NCBI RefSeq assembly: GCF_007751715.1
Contig: NZ_CP036292.1
Span: forward strand, 5,277,339 to 5,341,338
DNA: 64,000 nt
Source: Rosistilla oblonga
Lineage (GTDB): Bacteria; Planctomycetota; Planctomycetia; Pirellulales; Pirellulaceae
Reading direction: 5' to 3'
The notes below the pieces were generated by a model that ran no database searches, was not told the DNA's origin, and saw only the letters and a program-made list of their open reading frames with translations. The translations under genes were made by a program, and so were the position numbers. Below are positions 43,817 through 53,422 of this stretch, in pieces (the first letter of the stretch is position 1; each line of letters begins with the position of its first letter).

Positions 43817-45259
43817 CTAAATCAGGTCGCGAATGACGTGGCCGTGGACGTCGGTCAGGCGGCGGTCGACGCCGTCGTGGCGGACCGTTAGCCGTTTGTG
43901 ATCGATCCCCAATTGGTGCAGGATCGTGGCGTGAATGTCGTAGACCTGTGTCGGATGCATCCGGTCCAGCGGCTTGTAGCCCCATTGATCCGATTCGCCG
44001 TAGCTGACGCCGCCGCGGATCCCGCCGCCACACATCCAGTTGGTGAAGACGTAGGGATTGTGGTCGCGTCCCTTGCTCCCTTGCGTGCTTGGCATCCGGC
44101 CAAATTCCGTGGTCCAAAGCACGATTGTGTCTTCTAGCATGCCGGTTCGTTTGAGGTCTTTCAGCAGCGCCGCCGTCCCGACCGCCATCCCGCGAGCCAG
44201 CGGACCGTGATCTCGCTCGATATCTTCATGGGAGTCCCAGTTGCGTCGAGGGAATCCGTTGTCGTTCCCCGACCAGATCTGCACGAAACGTACGCCCCGT
44301 TCCAACAATCGCCGGGCGATCAGGCACTTGCGACCAAAATACTCCGCCTCTTCCGCCGGATTGATCGCATCGGGATACGTCGCCCCAATCCGATCCAATC
44401 CGTACATCTTCATCGTCTCTGCCGTCTCGCCTGAGATGTCCAACGCTTCAGGAGCGCTCAACTGCATCGCAGCCGCCAATTCATAAGAACGTATTCGAGC
44501 TTCCAGTCGCGAATCGCCGGCGTGTTGCTGTAGATGGCGACGGTTCATGCGATCGAGTACCGCCAACCCGTCGCGGTCTCCTGCTGCGGTCACAAAATCA
44601 GCTTGAGCGGTCAGGTCATCGATCGGATTTTCGCGTTGCGGAAAGATCGTGGTCCCTTGAGCACTGGCGGGCAGGAATGCGGAGCCCCAGTTCTTCGGTC
44701 CGTTACTGGCAAATCCGCGGTGGTCGGGAAGAACGACAAAAGTCGGCAGGTTCTCGTTGATCGCCCCCAAGCCATAGCTGACCCAAGCTCCCATTCCTGG
44801 GAACCCGGGGCGTTGGAAACCTGTGGCCTGCAGATACGTCGCCTGTGAATGGACTCCCGTTTTGCCAACCATGTTGTGGACGAAGGCGATGTCATCGACG
44901 CATTCTCCAAGCGGCGCAACAACTTCGCTCAACTGCTTTCCCGATTTGCCATAACGGGCAAACTTGAAAGGGGATTTCATCCACGGCCCCAAGCCGTTTT
45001 GAAACGCTTCGACCGGTTCGCCGAAGTCCGATTCCTGACCGTGGAATTTTTCCAGCAGTGGTTTGTGATCAAACAGATCGATGTGACTGGCGGCACCGGC
45101 CATGAACAACTGCACCACGCGTTTGGCTTTGAGTGGATGGTGCAGCACTTCGACCGCGCCGCCGCTGGCCGATTGCGCATCGCGGTGCAGCATTGCCGCC
45201 ATCGCCAACGCACCAAAATTTGTGCCTGCTTGGCGGACGAATTCTCTTCGGTTTTGCAT
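43817..45259 (-). CDS. DUF1501 protein (operon A), exported
   Basis: A 480-residue member of the planctomycete DUF1501 family, distantly related to sulfatase/alkaline phosphatase-like folds. The start at 45259 gives a Tat-like signal peptide (NRREFVRQAG). An in-frame ATG 30 bp upstream is less likely. Features typical of the family are the VQLFMAGAASHIDLFDHKP block, GKQLSEVVAPLG, and the WTTEFGRMPS-type segment near residue 390, followed by GRDHNP. It begins 7 bp after the stop of the DUF1553 gene, so the two are translated together. Enzymatic activity has not been established for the family. Confidence 0.85.
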   Translation of the reverse strand: MQNRREFVRQAGTNFGALAMAAMLHRDAQSASGGAVEVLHHPLKAKRVVQLFMAGAASHIDLFDHKPLLEKFHGQESDFGEPVEAFQNGLGPWMKSPFKFARYGKSGKQLSEVVAPLGECVDDIAFVHNMVGKTGVHSQATYLQATGFQRPGFPGMGAWVSYGLGAINENLPTFVVLPDHRGFASNGPKNWGSAFLPASAQGTTIFPQRENPIDDLTAQADFVTAAGDRDGLAVLDRMNRRHLQQHAGDSRLEARIRSYELAAAMQLSAPEALDISGETAETMKMYGLDRIGATYPDAINPAEEAEYFGRKCLIARRLLERGVRFVQIWSGNDNGFPRRNWDSHEDIERDHGPLARGMAVGTAALLKDLKRTGMLEDTIVLWTTEFGRMPSTQGSKGRDHNPYVFTNWMCGGGIRGGVSYGESDQWGYKPLDRMHPTQVYDIHATILHQLGIDHKRLTVRHDGVDRRLTDVHGHVIRDLI

Positions 45260-45266
45260 TTTCACT

Positions 45267-48263
45267 TCAGTCCACAAACACGAATTCACTTAGGTTAAAC
45301 AAAAACCGACACAAGTTTTCCAAGCCGTAAGCATTGGCGTAGGCGATCAGATCGTTCCGTTCCTCCACAGTCGCAGGCCGCTGGACCAGCAACTGGAGCG
45401 CCCGGTCGACCTGTTCTGGCAGCCCATCCCGTTCGTTTTGAAGCCGCCCCACAAATGCTTCCGCCATCACGAGATTGAACTTGTTATTCATCAAGGACAA
45501 CGCTTGCAACGAGGTCAGCGTTTCGTTCCGCCGTGGAGTGCTCTGCGATGAATCGGCACAATCGAGCGTCGTCAGGAAGGGATTTGGCTGCGATCGAGCG
45601 ATGAAACGGTAGATGCTGCGGCGATGCGATCGCTTGTCGGCCGGATCGAATTTGTGATATTGAAAGTGAGGCGAATGAGCTGTCTTTTCCAATTCGAACA
45701 GATAGTACCCGGGACCGCCCATCGTCGGATCCAGCGTGCCGCTGACCGCTAGGATCGAATCCCGCAGCTCTTCGGCCGACAGACGCCGCCGTTCGGAACG
45801 CCATCGATATTGGTTGCTGCCATCGATCGCCGCGTTTGCCGCGTTATCTGCCGAGGACTGTTTGTAGACATTGCTGTGGACGATCATTCGATGCAGCGAT
45901 TTCATCGATTGCCCGCCGTCGCGAAACTCGACGGCTAACCAATCGAGCAATTCGGGATGCGTCGGTTCGGCTCCCATCCGACCGAAGTCGTTTGGCGTGG
46001 CAACAATTCCTTGGCCGAAGTGGTACTGCCAAACGCGATTGACGATCGACCGCCAGACCAAAGGGTGTTCGCGGTCGGTCAACCATGCGGCCAATTGAGC
46101 TCGTCGCTCCGATTCGTTTAACGTCGCGTCGAACTGCCACTGCGCATCACCGCTCAGCGGGATCACGCCTGGCACGGCGGGATCGCCCGGCAGCGAGACC
46201 TCTCCGCGATGCAGCACAAACACCTCGCGCGGCTTGCCGCCGGTCGGCTTAAAATTTCCTTGCCGGGTAAAGTTGGTCGCCGCTGCGTAAACGGTTTGCT
46301 GCGGTGGCAAGGCAGCGATCGCTGCCTCGGTCTCGGCGATCTTCCGTTTCGCTTCATCGCGACGCTGCGCCATATCGGGTGTGGTCACATTTGCGAGGAT
46401 CGCATCTCGCTGCTCGGTTGCTTCGGCGATCTGCCGCTTCGTGTCGGGCTCTCCAATTTGCGGCCACTTATCATCGATCAGATTCTGGCGACGCCAGCGA
46501 GGTGCTGCTTCGATGGAATCGAGCGAATGGACGGTTGCCCCGAGCGCCACGTTTTGATCCGCCGCGAAGACTTGCAATTCAGCCAATGCAAAAATGAAGT
46601 CATCCTTCCGCTCCGCCAATCGTGTTGCGGTCACGCGAACGCGACGGACCAGATGATCGTCCAAGGCGATTTCGACGGGCATCAAGCCTGGATTGGCAAA
46701 GTCCTCCATCGTCGCATCGCGAACCGTCGTCCAGTTGCCCGCGTCGTCAGCGACAGCCACTTTGAATCGCATCGGGAATCCAAAGCCGGCGCCGATGTTG
46801 TTGTAGCTGTCTTTGCACGCATGCAAAACGATGCGAGATGCCGACACCTCCTCCTTCAACTCAACCTCGACCCACTTTTCAGTATCTTGGGCAGCGACGA
46901 TCGCACTGTGGTATCCATACTCGGGAAACTCGACAGGTTTTAATTCTTTGTTCAGCTTCGCCAACAACGCCGTGAGCTCGGCCAGTCGTTTTCCGCCAGC
47001 GGTGGCGATCTGGTCGTCGATCGCTTTCAGGATGGCGCTGCCGTCTTCCAACCGATCGTTCAATTCGCTCCGCTTTTCGGCAACCTGGGGATCGAGGTCG
47101 AACTTTCGATCGGCTCGATCGACTGCCGCGAAGATCGCTTGCAAGCCGTAATACTGCCGTTGCGTGATCGGATCAAATTTGTGGTTGTGGCATCGCGCGC
47201 ACTGTACCGTCACACTGCAGAATGTATTTAGTGCGCCGGAAACCATGTCGTCGCGATCGAGATTACGAGCGACTTTGCCATCCAGCTTCGCTTCAGAAAC
47301 CTCGACGTGACCGATGAAGTCCCAGGGACCGGCGGCGATAAAACCTAAACCGAGTGTGCCGTCAGCCGTTCCGGGAAACAACACGTCTCCCGCGATCTGC
47401 TCCTGAACAAAGCGGGCGTACGGTTTGTCTTCATTGAACGATCGAATCACATAGTCGCGGTAGGGCCATGCGTTGGGACGCAATTTGTCTTTGTCGTAGC
47501 CGTTCGAATCGGCATACTTGGCGACGTCCAACCAGTGCCGCGCCCATCGCTCGCCGTAATGCTTCGATTCCAGCAAACGATCGACAAGTTTTTCGTAAGC
47601 CTTGGGATCGGGATCGGCGACAAAATCAGCGACCTCTGCTGGCGTTGGCGGCAGCCCGATCAGATCGTACGTCAGACGGCGGATCAGCGTCCTTCGATCG
47701 GCTGGCGGCGAATAGGTCAGCCCTTTCTGGTTCAACTTTTCCAAAACAAATCGGTCGATGGGATCCTTCGCCCACGGATCGTTCAGCTCGGGAACCGGCG
47801 GTCGCGACAGCGGCTGGAACGACCACCAATCGAAATCATCGACCAACGCTTCCTGCACAACAAACCCTTCGGGCCACCGGGCTCCGGCGTCGATCCAGCT
47901 TGCGATCGTTGCGATCTCCGCGGCCGATAGCGGGTCGGCATCCTTGGGCATCGCAGCTTTGCCGTCGACCGGAGTGATCAACTCGATCAAATGGCTCGCC
48001 GCCGAATCGCCCGGTTCGATGTATCCGTCGGCAAAAAAGGCTGCGGAGTCTTCAATCGAAAAGCCGCCTTCGGGCGAACCGCCCGCATGGCAGGAGAAAC
48101 AGCGTTGGGCAAGCAGCGGCGCCACGTGAGCCTCGAACTGAGAATCGTCGGCCAATAGTTCGGCGACGCCAAGCGAAAGAGAGATCGCGCCCCAAAGAGC
48201 CAACCGAATCGCAAATCGTTCTGCTGCTGCCAACAACAATCTCTCAACCCTCGTTCGAGTCAC
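45267..48263 (-). CDS. PSCyt1-DUF1549-DUF1553 protein with inserted F5/8C-like domain (operon A)
   Basis: Three planctomycete domains in order: PSCyt1 near residues 40-110 with heme site CFSCH at 55-59, DUF1549 at about 145-350 (PADRRTLIRRLTYDLIGLPPTP), and DUF1553 at about 700-985, ending SEFVFVD. Between the last two, about 440-590, is an extra domain with F5/8C (discoidin)-like beta segments (EKWVEVELKEEVSASRIVL, RFKVAVADDAGNWTTVRD), probably carbohydrate-binding. The start is GTG at 48263; the frame stays open for 189 bp upstream into the divergent sigma-factor gene. A hydrophobic segment after the start suggests export. Redox chemistry on polysaccharide is a hypothesis. Confidence 0.85.
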   Translation of the reverse strand: MTRTRVERLLLAAAERFAIRLALWGAISLSLGVAELLADDSQFEAHVAPLLAQRCFSCHAGGSPEGGFSIEDSAAFFADGYIEPGDSAASHLIELITPVDGKAAMPKDADPLSAAEIATIASWIDAGARWPEGFVVQEALVDDFDWWSFQPLSRPPVPELNDPWAKDPIDRFVLEKLNQKGLTYSPPADRRTLIRRLTYDLIGLPPTPAEVADFVADPDPKAYEKLVDRLLESKHYGERWARHWLDVAKYADSNGYDKDKLRPNAWPYRDYVIRSFNEDKPYARFVQEQIAGDVLFPGTADGTLGLGFIAAGPWDFIGHVEVSEAKLDGKVARNLDRDDMVSGALNTFCSVTVQCARCHNHKFDPITQRQYYGLQAIFAAVDRADRKFDLDPQVAEKRSELNDRLEDGSAILKAIDDQIATAGGKRLAELTALLAKLNKELKPVEFPEYGYHSAIVAAQDTEKWVEVELKEEVSASRIVLHACKDSYNNIGAGFGFPMRFKVAVADDAGNWTTVRDATMEDFANPGLMPVEIALDDHLVRRVRVTATRLAERKDDFIFALAELQVFAADQNVALGATVHSLDSIEAAPRWRRQNLIDDKWPQIGEPDTKRQIAEATEQRDAILANVTTPDMAQRRDEAKRKIAETEAAIAALPPQQTVYAAATNFTRQGNFKPTGGKPREVFVLHRGEVSLPGDPAVPGVIPLSGDAQWQFDATLNESERRAQLAAWLTDREHPLVWRSIVNRVWQYHFGQGIVATPNDFGRMGAEPTHPELLDWLAVEFRDGGQSMKSLHRMIVHSNVYKQSSADNAANAAIDGSNQYRWRSERRRLSAEELRDSILAVSGTLDPTMGGPGYYLFELEKTAHSPHFQYHKFDPADKRSHRRSIYRFIARSQPNPFLTTLDCADSSQSTPRRNETLTSLQALSLMNNKFNLVMAEAFVGRLQNERDGLPEQVDRALQLLVQRPATVEERNDLIAYANAYGLENLCRFLFNLSEFVFVD

Positions 48264-48307
48264 AAATGCAAGTCTACTGTTATAGATCGAGTGACCCGGC
48301 GGATGCG

Positions 48308-48357
48308 GATTTGGTACCCGAACTTCGAAATTTTTGTTTTGCGGGAGGTACCAAATC
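48308..48357. promoter_or_regulatory. Perfect inverted repeat between divergent genes, possible operator
   Basis: GATTTGGTACC at 48308-48318 and GGTACCAAATC at 48347-48357 are exact inverse copies, 28 bp apart, in the 173-bp gap between the DUF1553 gene and the sigma-factor gene. The spacer is A/T-rich (48321-48340). The position fits a shared operator controlling both operons. Confidence 0.5.
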
Positions 48358-48436
48358 GCCACGCCGCGCGCCATTCTTTGATACAGGCCACGTGCCCGGA
48401 CATTAATTCCAACTGCTGCAACAGAGATCCTGCGGG

Positions 48437-48973
48437 ATGGACGACAAACCAAGCGATCCCGACGACTACGAACTCTTTCTACGCTTGTTTGCGCGAGACC
48501 AATTGCGGGTTCTCGCTTATATACGGTCGTTGATCTATCAACCCTGCGCCGTCGACGATGTGTATCAGGAGACGTGTTTAGAGTTGTGGCGCAGCTTTTC
48601 CACGTTCCGCCGCGATCAAGATTTCGCCGCTTGGGCGTTGGGAGTGACTCGGCATCAAGTGCTCAAGCATTGGCGGACCCGCGACCGCGACCGGCACGTC
48701 TTCAGCGAAGCGTTGATCGATGAACTCTCGGCGACGGCACTAAAGCTTGGCCCGGAGATCAACGTCCGCCAGGAAGCGATCGACCAATGCGTGCAGTTGC
48801 TGAGCGAACGGCAGCGGGAATTGGTGCAACTGTTTTACGGCGAGAACCATTCGGCGGCGACGATCGCCCAACGATGGCAGCGGTCGGTGCACGCGGTCTA
48901 CAAATCGCTGAAGGTGATGCGTCGCTCGCTAGCCGATTGTGTCGAATCGAAACTGCAGAACGAACCAGTCTAA
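48437..48973 (+). CDS. ECF-type RNA polymerase sigma factor (Rhodopirellula/Verrucomicrobium type)
   Basis: A 178-residue sigma-70 family protein. Region 2 (about 15-85) contains the RDQLRVLAYIRSLI and DVYQETCLELWRSF helices that contact RNA polymerase and melt the -10, and region 4 (about 115-165) has the AATIAQRWQRSVHAVYKSLKVM helix-turn-helix. There is no zinc-binding anti-sigma in this operon; instead the next gene encodes a FecR-type protein with an anti-sigma-like N-terminus. It is divergent from the DUF1553-DUF1501 operon A. Confidence 0.93.
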   Translation: MDDKPSDPDDYELFLRLFARDQLRVLAYIRSLIYQPCAVDDVYQETCLELWRSFSTFRRDQDFAAWALGVTRHQVLKHWRTRDRDRHVFSEALIDELSATALKLGPEINVRQEAIDQCVQLLSERQRELVQLFYGENHSAATIAQRWQRSVHAVYKSLKVMRRSLADCVESKLQNEPV

Positions 48974-49003
48974 AATCGCTTGCTCCAGAGAAACTACAAG
49001 CCC

Positions 49004-50641
49004 ATGCAACCTGATGACGAAGCACCCGATCGGCAAGCTCTTTTGGACCTGGCCGACTTGCAGATCCAAGGGACGGCGACTGTCGACCAGACGGCTCAAT
49101 TGGAAGCGATGCTGACCAACGATCCCGAAGCACAGCGGGAGTATCTGCGGTACACGTTGGTTCACGGTCAATTGGGGCTGACGGTCCCGGCGATGCCCGA
49201 CATCTCGGCCTGTCTGCCACCGGCAACGCAAAGTGGTAAAGCAGTTTCCCTCAAGTCGACCGACGATCGTCGATCGACTTGGCCCGCGCTGGTTGCCTTT
49301 GCTGTAGCGGCTTCGGTGCTTGTTATCGTTGGAATCCGGTTGGCTCGCGAGCCGATCGAACCACGACAACCGATCGCGGCGACAGCGCCAAAGCTGCAGA
49401 CGCAGCCGATGGCTTTCAGTTACGACCACCGCAAACCGCCACTGGGAATGGTTGGCACGATTGGAAATCGACGGGACGCCACCGGGCCGCTGACCTTGAC
49501 CGTCGAGCAAGGAGCAACCGACTTTCAAACCCAAAGTGGTGCGAGCTTACGTGTTCAGGGGCCGGCATTATTTGGGATCAACGCAAGGGACAGCGGCGTG
49601 CTTTTCCGAGGTTTGGTGCATGCCAAGCTGAGTGACCCGGCGTCCCGATTTTCGGTGACGACAGCCAACTTGAGGATTCTCGACTTGGGAACCGAATTCG
49701 AAGTCGACGTGATCGATGATCAACATATCGCCGTCCATGTGATCGATGGTCAAGTCGACGTGCAGAGACGTATCCGATCACCGCTGTTCTATTGGAACTT
49801 CGATTCCCCCACGACGACGACGGCGGACCTCGCGAAGGCAGGTTCTCGCTTGTCGTATGGCAGTCGAGCGACGCGAACCGGCGGGATTGTGGGTGATGGC
49901 GCGGTCCAGTTCGACAACTCTCCCGACGCCTTTATCGATATCGACGACGGCTTGGGAAGCACTGCCGGAACGGGAGCGATGGCCTGCAGCAGCGGGATTT
50001 CGATCGAAGCAATGTTCATCTCCGCGTGGAGCGGAAACTTCAAAGACTACGACGAGATCTTTCGCAAAGAGGATGGCGAATATCGCTTTCTGTTGAGCTT
50101 TCAAAACGACGCCAACGTCGGCAACTATGCGATGCCGCCAGTTCCCGACGGGCCATGCCTCTCGTTTGGCCTACACCTGGAAGAATTTGGCTACAGCGAA
50201 CTCGACATGCCGCTGGATGGCCGCGAGGGGCGGCCGTCTAAAGCCGATTTGACCGATGGCAAACCACACCATGTCGTGGCGACCTACGATAGCTTCAGTG
50301 GGAAGAAGAGCCTCTATATCGATGGCCGATTATGTTTTGAGCACCAGTTTCCCGTTGGCGTTCTGGCGATCAGCGGCGGGTCGGCTCAAGCTTGCATCGG
50401 CAACAACGGCTGGGTCAAGAGCGAAGCCTTCCAAGGCACGCTCGATGAAGTCGCCTTCTACGACTTTGCCTTGACCGCCGATGAAATCGCTGCTCACCAT
50501 AGTCGCGCCGCTCGCGGCGAATCCTATTTCGCTCCGAGCACGACTCCACAATCGGACCAGCGATGGCGATCGATCACTCCCGTCAGCGCTGGCACCCGAC
50601 AGGTGTTGAACGTTCAAACAGGGCTGCCGACCGATCAATGA
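49004..50641 (+). CDS. FecR-like membrane protein with LamG-type domain
   Basis: The ATG at 49004, 30 bp after the sigma-factor stop, gives 545 residues. The cytoplasmic N-terminus (about 1-85) has the helical anti-sigma-like pattern (LLDLADLQIQGTATVDQTAQ-like), followed by a single transmembrane helix (about 93-113) and a periplasmic FecR domain (about 130-245, with VTTANLRILDLGTEFEV). A LamG-like sandwich follows at about 255-490 (YWNFDSP, KKSLYIDGRLCFEH, GTLDEVAFYDFALTADEI). FecR proteins receive an outer-membrane signal and hold or release a sigma factor. A LamG domain in the sensor position would suggest direct sugar or matrix sensing. Confidence 0.85.
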   Translation: MQPDDEAPDRQALLDLADLQIQGTATVDQTAQLEAMLTNDPEAQREYLRYTLVHGQLGLTVPAMPDISACLPPATQSGKAVSLKSTDDRRSTWPALVAFAVAASVLVIVGIRLAREPIEPRQPIAATAPKLQTQPMAFSYDHRKPPLGMVGTIGNRRDATGPLTLTVEQGATDFQTQSGASLRVQGPALFGINARDSGVLFRGLVHAKLSDPASRFSVTTANLRILDLGTEFEVDVIDDQHIAVHVIDGQVDVQRRIRSPLFYWNFDSPTTTTADLAKAGSRLSYGSRATRTGGIVGDGAVQFDNSPDAFIDIDDGLGSTAGTGAMACSSGISIEAMFISAWSGNFKDYDEIFRKEDGEYRFLLSFQNDANVGNYAMPPVPDGPCLSFGLHLEEFGYSELDMPLDGREGRPSKADLTDGKPHHVVATYDSFSGKKSLYIDGRLCFEHQFPVGVLAISGGSAQACIGNNGWVKSEAFQGTLDEVAFYDFALTADEIAAHHSRAARGESYFAPSTTPQSDQRWRSITPVSAGTRQVLNVQTGLPTDQ

Positions 50642-50684
50642 TCGCTCGACGTACTGGTTTCCGAAGCCATCCAACACCGATGCA

Positions 50685-51899
50685 TCAAAGGCTGGTGATG
50701 CGATGTTGACCCTGGCCGCTTTGGAACAGTTCGGGTTGCCAAGCGGCTCCGATTCCAGCTCGCTCGGGAACGGTGATCCTTCCCTTTTCGATCGTGACTT
50801 CCGTATCGATCAACTTCGGATACAGCATTCGCACATGGGCTCGCACGCTTTCCTGCCAAGCCACGTTGTTCGATGTCGCGGCAACTTGTACGCCCGACAA
50901 CAACGTCAGCGGCCCGGTGCAATCGTGCATCACGACCGGCACGTTGTAGAACTGGGCCAGGCGAGTGATGTTGCGCGTTTGCGAGATCCCACCAACCCAA
51001 GTCGGATCGATCATCACATAATCCGCGGCACGCTTTTCCAGCGTCAATCGGAAATCATCGGGGCCGCTGAACATCTCGCTCACGGCCAACGGGATTCCGG
51101 CTTTGTCGCGGAAGTCGGCTAAGGTGTCGATCGAATCGACACGCAACAGATCCTCGGCCCACAGCAGGTCGAATTCACGCAGGTGTTGGGCGAGTCGAAG
51201 CGCCATCGGCAGCTGGAAGAAACCATGCCCATCGAGAATCAGCTCGATCTTGTTTCCCAACGCTTCGCGAATCTTGCGGAACGGCTCGACAGCCTTCTCC
51301 ACATCCATCAGCGAAACGTGCAGCGGACCGTTGGTTTTGTGAGCAGCGAAGTCGGTCGACCAGGTCTTCAGCGCCGTGTAACCTTCGCTGATCAACTCCT
51401 CCGCCAATTGAACCGGTTCATGAACGATCGACCAATAATCGTTCAGTGGCCCCTGGTTCCCCATCGGTCCATGGCCGGGCCAAATATGGCCGGAACTATC
51501 CTCTGTTTTGCCACCATACGAAGGACCGCCACAGCTGTTGTAAGTCGGGATCGAATCCTGGACACGGCCGCCCAACAGTTGCCAGACCGGCATTTTGGTG
51601 ACTTGCCCAAGGATGTCCCAGAGGGCGAGATCGATCGCCGAGATGGCTCGCAGTTCGGCACCGCGCGATCCAAAGTTAGTCGTCCGTTCGTACAGAAACC
51701 GCCAGTGCCGTTCGATATCCAACGGGTTCTCGCCCAGCAGATGATGGTGCATCCAATCGTGCAACATGCTGGCGACCGATTCGGGAGCGTAATAGGTCTC
51801 GCCGCAACCGACGATCCCATCGCTGGTATGGATTCGCAACAACAGCAAGCCCGGCATGATCTGGTCGGGAATTGCGGTTTCGATTTTTGTTATCTGCAT
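50685..51899 (-). CDS. Mandelate racemase/muconate lactonizing enzyme family protein (enolase superfamily)
   Basis: A 404-residue (beta/alpha)8 enzyme acting on a carboxylate by proton abstraction. The N-terminal capping domain has the NFGSRGAELRAISAIDLALWD segment. In the barrel, the metal ligands are Asp in LILDGHG, Glu in LLWAEDLL and Glu in VSEMFSG, and an active-site His lies in VMHDCTGPL. The ATG at 51899 is preferred; an in-frame start at 51965 would abut the DUF1501 stop. It follows the DUF1553-DUF1501 operon B on the same strand, so a sugar acid, possibly from polysaccharide, is a reasonable substrate but is not shown. Confidence 0.88.
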   Translation of the reverse strand: MQITKIETAIPDQIMPGLLLLRIHTSDGIVGCGETYYAPESVASMLHDWMHHHLLGENPLDIERHWRFLYERTTNFGSRGAELRAISAIDLALWDILGQVTKMPVWQLLGGRVQDSIPTYNSCGGPSYGGKTEDSSGHIWPGHGPMGNQGPLNDYWSIVHEPVQLAEELISEGYTALKTWSTDFAAHKTNGPLHVSLMDVEKAVEPFRKIREALGNKIELILDGHGFFQLPMALRLAQHLREFDLLWAEDLLRVDSIDTLADFRDKAGIPLAVSEMFSGPDDFRLTLEKRAADYVMIDPTWVGGISQTRNITRLAQFYNVPVVMHDCTGPLTLLSGVQVAATSNNVAWQESVRAHVRMLYPKLIDTEVTIEKGRITVPERAGIGAAWQPELFQSGQGQHRITSL

Positions 51900-51967
51900 G
51901 TCGTTTCCATCGATTTGGATCGCGTCGTTGAATTGGATATTGAGAGCGCCAGCGGCGATCCCCAAGA

Positions 51968-53365
51968 CTATGCGATGATGTTATGAACCACTTCACCATG
52001 CACATCGGTCAACCGGAAGTCTCGCCCGGAATAGTGATAGGTTAGCTTCTGATGGTCAATGCCCATCAGATGCATAATGGTTGCGTGCAGATCATGCACA
52101 TGCACCTTATCTTGGACTGCACGGAAACCGAAATCATCGGTGGCTCCATGTATCGTCCCACCCTTGATTCCACCTCCGGCCATCCACATCGAAAATCCAT
52201 ACGGATTGTGATCGCGTCCGCTGCCACCCTCGACAGTCGGCGTGCGGCCAAATTCGCCACCCCATACGACCAGCGTTTCGTCTAACAAGTCGCGTTGCTT
52301 GAGATCGGTCAGCAGTTGTGCGATCGGTCCATCGATATCTTTGCACAGTTTGCCGTTGAGTTTCTGGTGGTTGGAATGCGTATCCCAAGGCTGACGGTTG
52401 CCATAATAAACCTGCACCATCCGCACACCATGTTCGCTGAGCCGTCGGGCGAGCAGGCACGATTCGGCAAATTCACTGCTTCCATAGGCATCCCGCGTCG
52501 CCTGAGTTTCCCGCGAGATATCGAAGGCTTCCATCGCTTCGAACTGCATCCGATAGGCCAGCTCCATCGAGGAGATCCGCGTCTCCAGATCGACCGCATC
52601 GGTTCGCTGTTCCATGTGTTGGCGATTGATCGCAGCCACCAAGTCCAATTGTTCCTTCTGTAACTTCGGCGACAGTTCGGTGTTCCGCAGATGAGGAATC
52701 ATCGCTTCGGGCGACGTCTTTTTTGTATGGATGTAGGTGCCCTGAAACTCACCGGGAAGAAACGCATTTCCCCACAGCTTGGGACCGACGACGGGCAAGC
52801 CAGGACAAAGCGCAAGGTACCCAGGCAAGTCTTGGTTTTCGCTTCCCAATCCATACGTCAACCACGATCCGACGCTTGGCCGCGTCGGCGTCATCGCCCC
52901 CAGATTCATCAGACAAAGGGCGGGAGCGTGGTTTGGATTATCGGTGTACATCGACCGGATAATTGCCATCTCATCGGCATGTTTGGCCAACCGAGGAAAG
53001 TACTCGGGGAACGGGATCCCCGACTCACCCGCCGGCGTGAACTTGACGGGCGACGCCGACAGTCCCGATGTCGGTCGCTCTGTCCGGATATCGACAGCTG
53101 CCGGGCGCTGTCCTTCGTATTTGTGTAGATCCGGTTTGGGATCGAAGGTGTCCAACTGCGATGGTCCACCGCTCATGAACAAAAAGATCACGCGTTTAGC
53201 TTTAGCAGGAAAGTGCGGCAGCCCAAGCTTCTCCGCATTGCTGCTGGCACTCGCATCTTGGGACAACAAATCGGTTAGTCCCAACATTCCAAACCCGCCG
53301 CCGGCGGAGCGTAAAATGGAGCGTCGTGAGAGCAACGAAGTTGTTGGATCGAACGGGGAATTCAT
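51968..53365 (-). CDS. DUF1501 protein (operon B), exported
   Basis: A 465-residue DUF1501 protein, a paralogue of the one in operon A. The N-terminus is a twin-arginine-type signal (LLSRRSILRSAGG). Shared family blocks are VIFLFMSGGPSQLDTFDPKP, VVWGGEFGRTP and GRDHNPYGFSMWMAGGG. It lies 57 bp downstream of the DUF1553 gene and 69 bp upstream of the racemase-family gene. As with operon A, the fixed pairing of DUF1501 with DUF1553 suggests that the two proteins act together outside the cytoplasm. Confidence 0.88.
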   Translation of the reverse strand: MNSPFDPTTSLLSRRSILRSAGGGFGMLGLTDLLSQDASASSNAEKLGLPHFPAKAKRVIFLFMSGGPSQLDTFDPKPDLHKYEGQRPAAVDIRTERPTSGLSASPVKFTPAGESGIPFPEYFPRLAKHADEMAIIRSMYTDNPNHAPALCLMNLGAMTPTRPSVGSWLTYGLGSENQDLPGYLALCPGLPVVGPKLWGNAFLPGEFQGTYIHTKKTSPEAMIPHLRNTELSPKLQKEQLDLVAAINRQHMEQRTDAVDLETRISSMELAYRMQFEAMEAFDISRETQATRDAYGSSEFAESCLLARRLSEHGVRMVQVYYGNRQPWDTHSNHQKLNGKLCKDIDGPIAQLLTDLKQRDLLDETLVVWGGEFGRTPTVEGGSGRDHNPYGFSMWMAGGGIKGGTIHGATDDFGFRAVQDKVHVHDLHATIMHLMGIDHQKLTYHYSGRDFRLTDVHGEVVHNIIA

Positions 53366-53422
53366 AATATGCTCAACTTGGCGTTCAAAAATCGGAACTC
53401 GACAATCGGGTCAGGGCCTCGA

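Noticed and set aside
48264-48452. N-terminal extension of the DUF1553 protein into the sigma-factor gene
   Set aside because: It would overlap the start of a divergent gene and adds a charged, non-signal sequence; the GTG at 48263 lies just before the hydrophobic segment.
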